Virus record (IMG/VR): IMGVR_UViG_3300034093_004605 | Location: 1 to 22,854 of that record | Reading direction: 5' to 3' (one strand) | Source of the DNA: a virus | DNA length: 22,854 nt | Shown here: one piece after another, positions 21,582 to 22,854 of the stretch | Numbering within the stretch: position 1 is the stretch's first letter | Layout of the letters: every line of letters begins with the position of its first letter | Translations under genes and position numbers: made by a program | Notes under the pieces: model-generated | The model's database searches: none | The model's input: the letters and a program-made list of their open reading frames with translations, nothing else | Told to the model about the DNA's origin: nothing

Positions 21582-22854
21582 GTGGCTGATAACTCTAATT
21601 TCACTTATACATGCTGCGGTACAGAAGAATTAGTTTTTTGGGTAAACCAAAACCAAAATATTATACCAAGTTCTGGTTCTCAGAGTTTTGGTACTCAAGG
21701 ACCTCAAGGACCACCTTGTGAAGTAAATGGTACTCAAGGAAATCAAGGTCGTCAAGGAAACCAAGGAAACCAAGGAAATCAAGGTCGTCAAGGGAAAAAA
21801 GGAGACGAAGGTTATGGTAACCAAGGAAACCAAGGAAACCAAGGAAGACAAGGAAATCAAGGAAATCAGGGAAGACAAGGCAACCAAGGTAACCAGGGTA
21901 ACCAAGGTAATCAAGGCCGTCAAGGTACTCAAGGCAACCAAGGTAATCAGGGTAACCAAGGTAATGATGGAACAGGTGCTCAAGGTAATCAAGGAACACA
22001 AGGTACCCAAGGAAATCAAGGCAACCAAGGAACTCAAGGAAATCAGGGTAACCAAGGTAATCAAGGAACACAAGGTACCCAAGGCAATCAAGGCACCCAA
22101 GGTAACCAGGGTAATCAAGGTAACCAAGGCAATCAGGGCAATCAAGGTAATCAGGGTAACCAAGGTAACCAAGGTAATCAAGGTAACCAAGGCAATCAGG
22201 GTAACCAAGGCAATCCAGGTACTCAAGGTCCTTCGGGAGCAGTTACTGCTGCTGGTGATTATGTAATGCAGGCAATACTTACAAATAATCAATTATATAC
22301 TAGTGGTACAGGGGATATAACAATTCAATTAAGTGATCAATACGATCCTCAAAATTGGTTTAATATTTCTACTTATAGATTTCAACCTAACATTGAAGGA
22401 TATTATTGGATTGCTTTTGGTGTTTGGTGGGATGTAGGAACTAGTGCTGGTGGAGATCAAATAAATACTCAATTAAATAAAGGTGGTACTTCTGTATTAG
22501 TAACGCAAGAAATAGTTCCAACAGGAATAGCAGGAAGGTCTTTAACTGGTTCCAAACTAGTTTATTTAAATGGAACTACAGATTATATTTATTTAACAGG
22601 TTTTAGTTCATCTTCAACTAATCAAAATATCCTAGCAGGTGGAGGAGACGAAGGAACATGGTTATCAGCAACTTTAGTAACACAAGGATTACTAGGTCCA
22701 CAGGGAAATCAAGGTAATCAAGGAACCCAAGGTACACAAGGTAATCAAGGAAATCAAGGAACCCAAGGTAATCAAGGCAATGATGGAACTCAAGGTAACC
22801 AGGGTAACCAAGGAACCCAAGGTACGCAAGGAAATCAGGGTAACCAAGGAACCC
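21582..22854 (+). CDS. Collagen-like / C1q-like virion protein, N-terminal part (runs off the window)
   Basis: The frame stays open from a GTG at 21582 to the window end (424 codons, no stop). It is the real gene here; two other open frames over the same DNA are shadows of a stop-free 9 bp repeat. The GTG is forced by an in-frame TAA six bases upstream. Residues 1-36 form an N-terminal head with two adjacent cysteines (C11, C12), perhaps for baseplate attachment. Residues 37 to about 219 are Gly-X-Y repeats, mostly GNQ and GTQ, with short breaks (around C46, GYG and GTG). Residues about 220-371 are a non-repetitive beta-rich domain with F-Q-P-N-I-E-G-Y-Y-W-I and Y-I-Y-L-T-G-F, like phage C1q/TNF jelly-rolls. 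A second Gly-X-Y block starts at residue 372. A trimeric fibre or whisker is the likely form. Confidence 0.85.
   Translation, partial: MADNSNFTYTCCGTEELVFWVNQNQNIIPSSGSQSFGTQGPQGPPCEVNGTQGNQGRQGNQGNQGNQGRQGKKGDEGYGNQGNQGNQGRQGNQGNQGRQGNQGNQGNQGNQGRQGTQGNQGNQGNQGNDGTGAQGNQGTQGTQGNQGNQGTQGNQGNQGNQGTQGTQGNQGTQGNQGNQGNQGNQGNQGNQGNQGNQGNQGNQGNQGNQGNPGTQGPSGAVTAAGDYVMQAILTNNQLYTSGTGDITIQLSDQYDPQNWFNISTYRFQPNIEGYYWIAFGVWWDVGTSAGGDQINTQLNKGGTSVLVTQEIVPTGIAGRSLTGSKLVYLNGTTDYIYLTGFSSSSTNQNILAGGGDEGTWLSATLVTQGLLGPQGNQGNQGTQGTQGNQGNQGTQGNQGNDGTQGNQGNQGTQGTQGNQGNQGT
21690..22238 (+). repeat. In-frame 9 bp tandem repeat encoding Gly-X-Gln, block 1
   Basis: About 60 tandem copies of a GGN-AAY/ACN-CAR unit encode G-N-Q or G-T-Q. 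Synonymous bases vary widely (GGT, GGA, GGC; AAC, AAT; CAA, CAG), which keeps the protein repeat strict while breaking up exact DNA repeats. A second block of the same unit starts at 22695 and continues past the window end. Confidence 0.92.
22695..22854 (+). repeat. In-frame Gly-X-Gln tandem repeat, block 2 (partial)
   Basis: The same 9 bp unit as the block at 21690 resumes after the C1q-like domain with G-P-Q and continues to the window end. It has one GND substitution near the middle. Assembly of this part should be read with care because the two blocks share long near-identical stretches. Confidence 0.88.

Noticed and set aside
21690-22238. CRISPR-like array
   Set aside because: The short repeats are contiguous 9 bp codon units with no unique spacers and they stay in one reading frame with glycine at every third residue.
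21630-22292. Minus-strand 220-residue Leu/Thr/Ile-rich frame over the collagen gene
   Set aside because: The 9 bp Gly-X-Gln unit has no stop in several frames, so long antisense frames arise automatically. The same applies to the minus frame 21661-22071 and the plus frame 21727-22266 (Lys/Val/Thr repeats).

Overview
The window is AT-rich, densely packed and looks like part of a large T4-type myovirus genome. A T4-like large terminase (gp17 type), the N-terminal half of a family-B DNA polymerase (gp43 type), a clamp-loader pair (gp62/gp44), an RNase H-like 5' nuclease (rnh), and baseplate wedge proteins gp25 and gp6 are recognisable from sequence motifs. A Bacteroidota host is suggested by three things. 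Most start codons have no Shine-Dalgarno sequence and sit directly behind A/T-rich DNA. A TTTG-N19-TATCTTTG element that fits the Bacteroidetes housekeeping promoter lies just upstream of the polymerase gene. A class II (B12-dependent) ribonucleotide reductase replaces the NrdAB pair usual in T4. The host call is an inference.

Layout: 1-804 has no credible gene. It holds two copies of a ~285 bp direct repeat at a 410 bp spacing, followed by short hairpins. 805-3388 (+) is a tight run of small genes: a cREC-type receiver-like domain protein and five unrecognised proteins. 3392-5170 is the terminase, the only leftward gene. 5230-7501 (+) holds a coiled-coil protein, a CxxC protein, an ankyrin-repeat protein and a small acidic protein, ending in a terminator. 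7588-9701 (+), behind the Bacteroidetes-type promoter, holds a polymerase that stops in the fingers domain and overlaps (ATGA) a DUF707 glycosyltransferase-like gene. 9880-12060 (+) is nrdJ with its own terminator. 12128-14270 (+) holds the clamp-loader pair and a second, degenerate ankyrin-like protein. 14310-18144 (+) holds a large unknown protein with one membrane-like segment, two unknown proteins, the 5' nuclease and a small protein. 18231-19749 (+) pairs a multi-domain ribosomal protein S1-like protein with gp25 and ends in a strong terminator. 19836-22854 (+) holds gp6 and a collagen-like/C1q-like protein that runs off the window.

Replication and nucleotide genes (polymerase, RNR, clamp loader, nuclease) are thus interleaved with structural genes. 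A GATATATA(C/G) element occurs in four intergenic gaps, ahead of the coiled-coil gene, the 532-residue unknown, the S1-like gene and gp6. It is a candidate late promoter. The least ordinary items are the half polymerase coupled to a glycosyltransferase-like gene, the viral S1 protein in a late cluster, the family of proteins sharing a capsid-targeting-like N-terminus, and the noncoding repeat tract.
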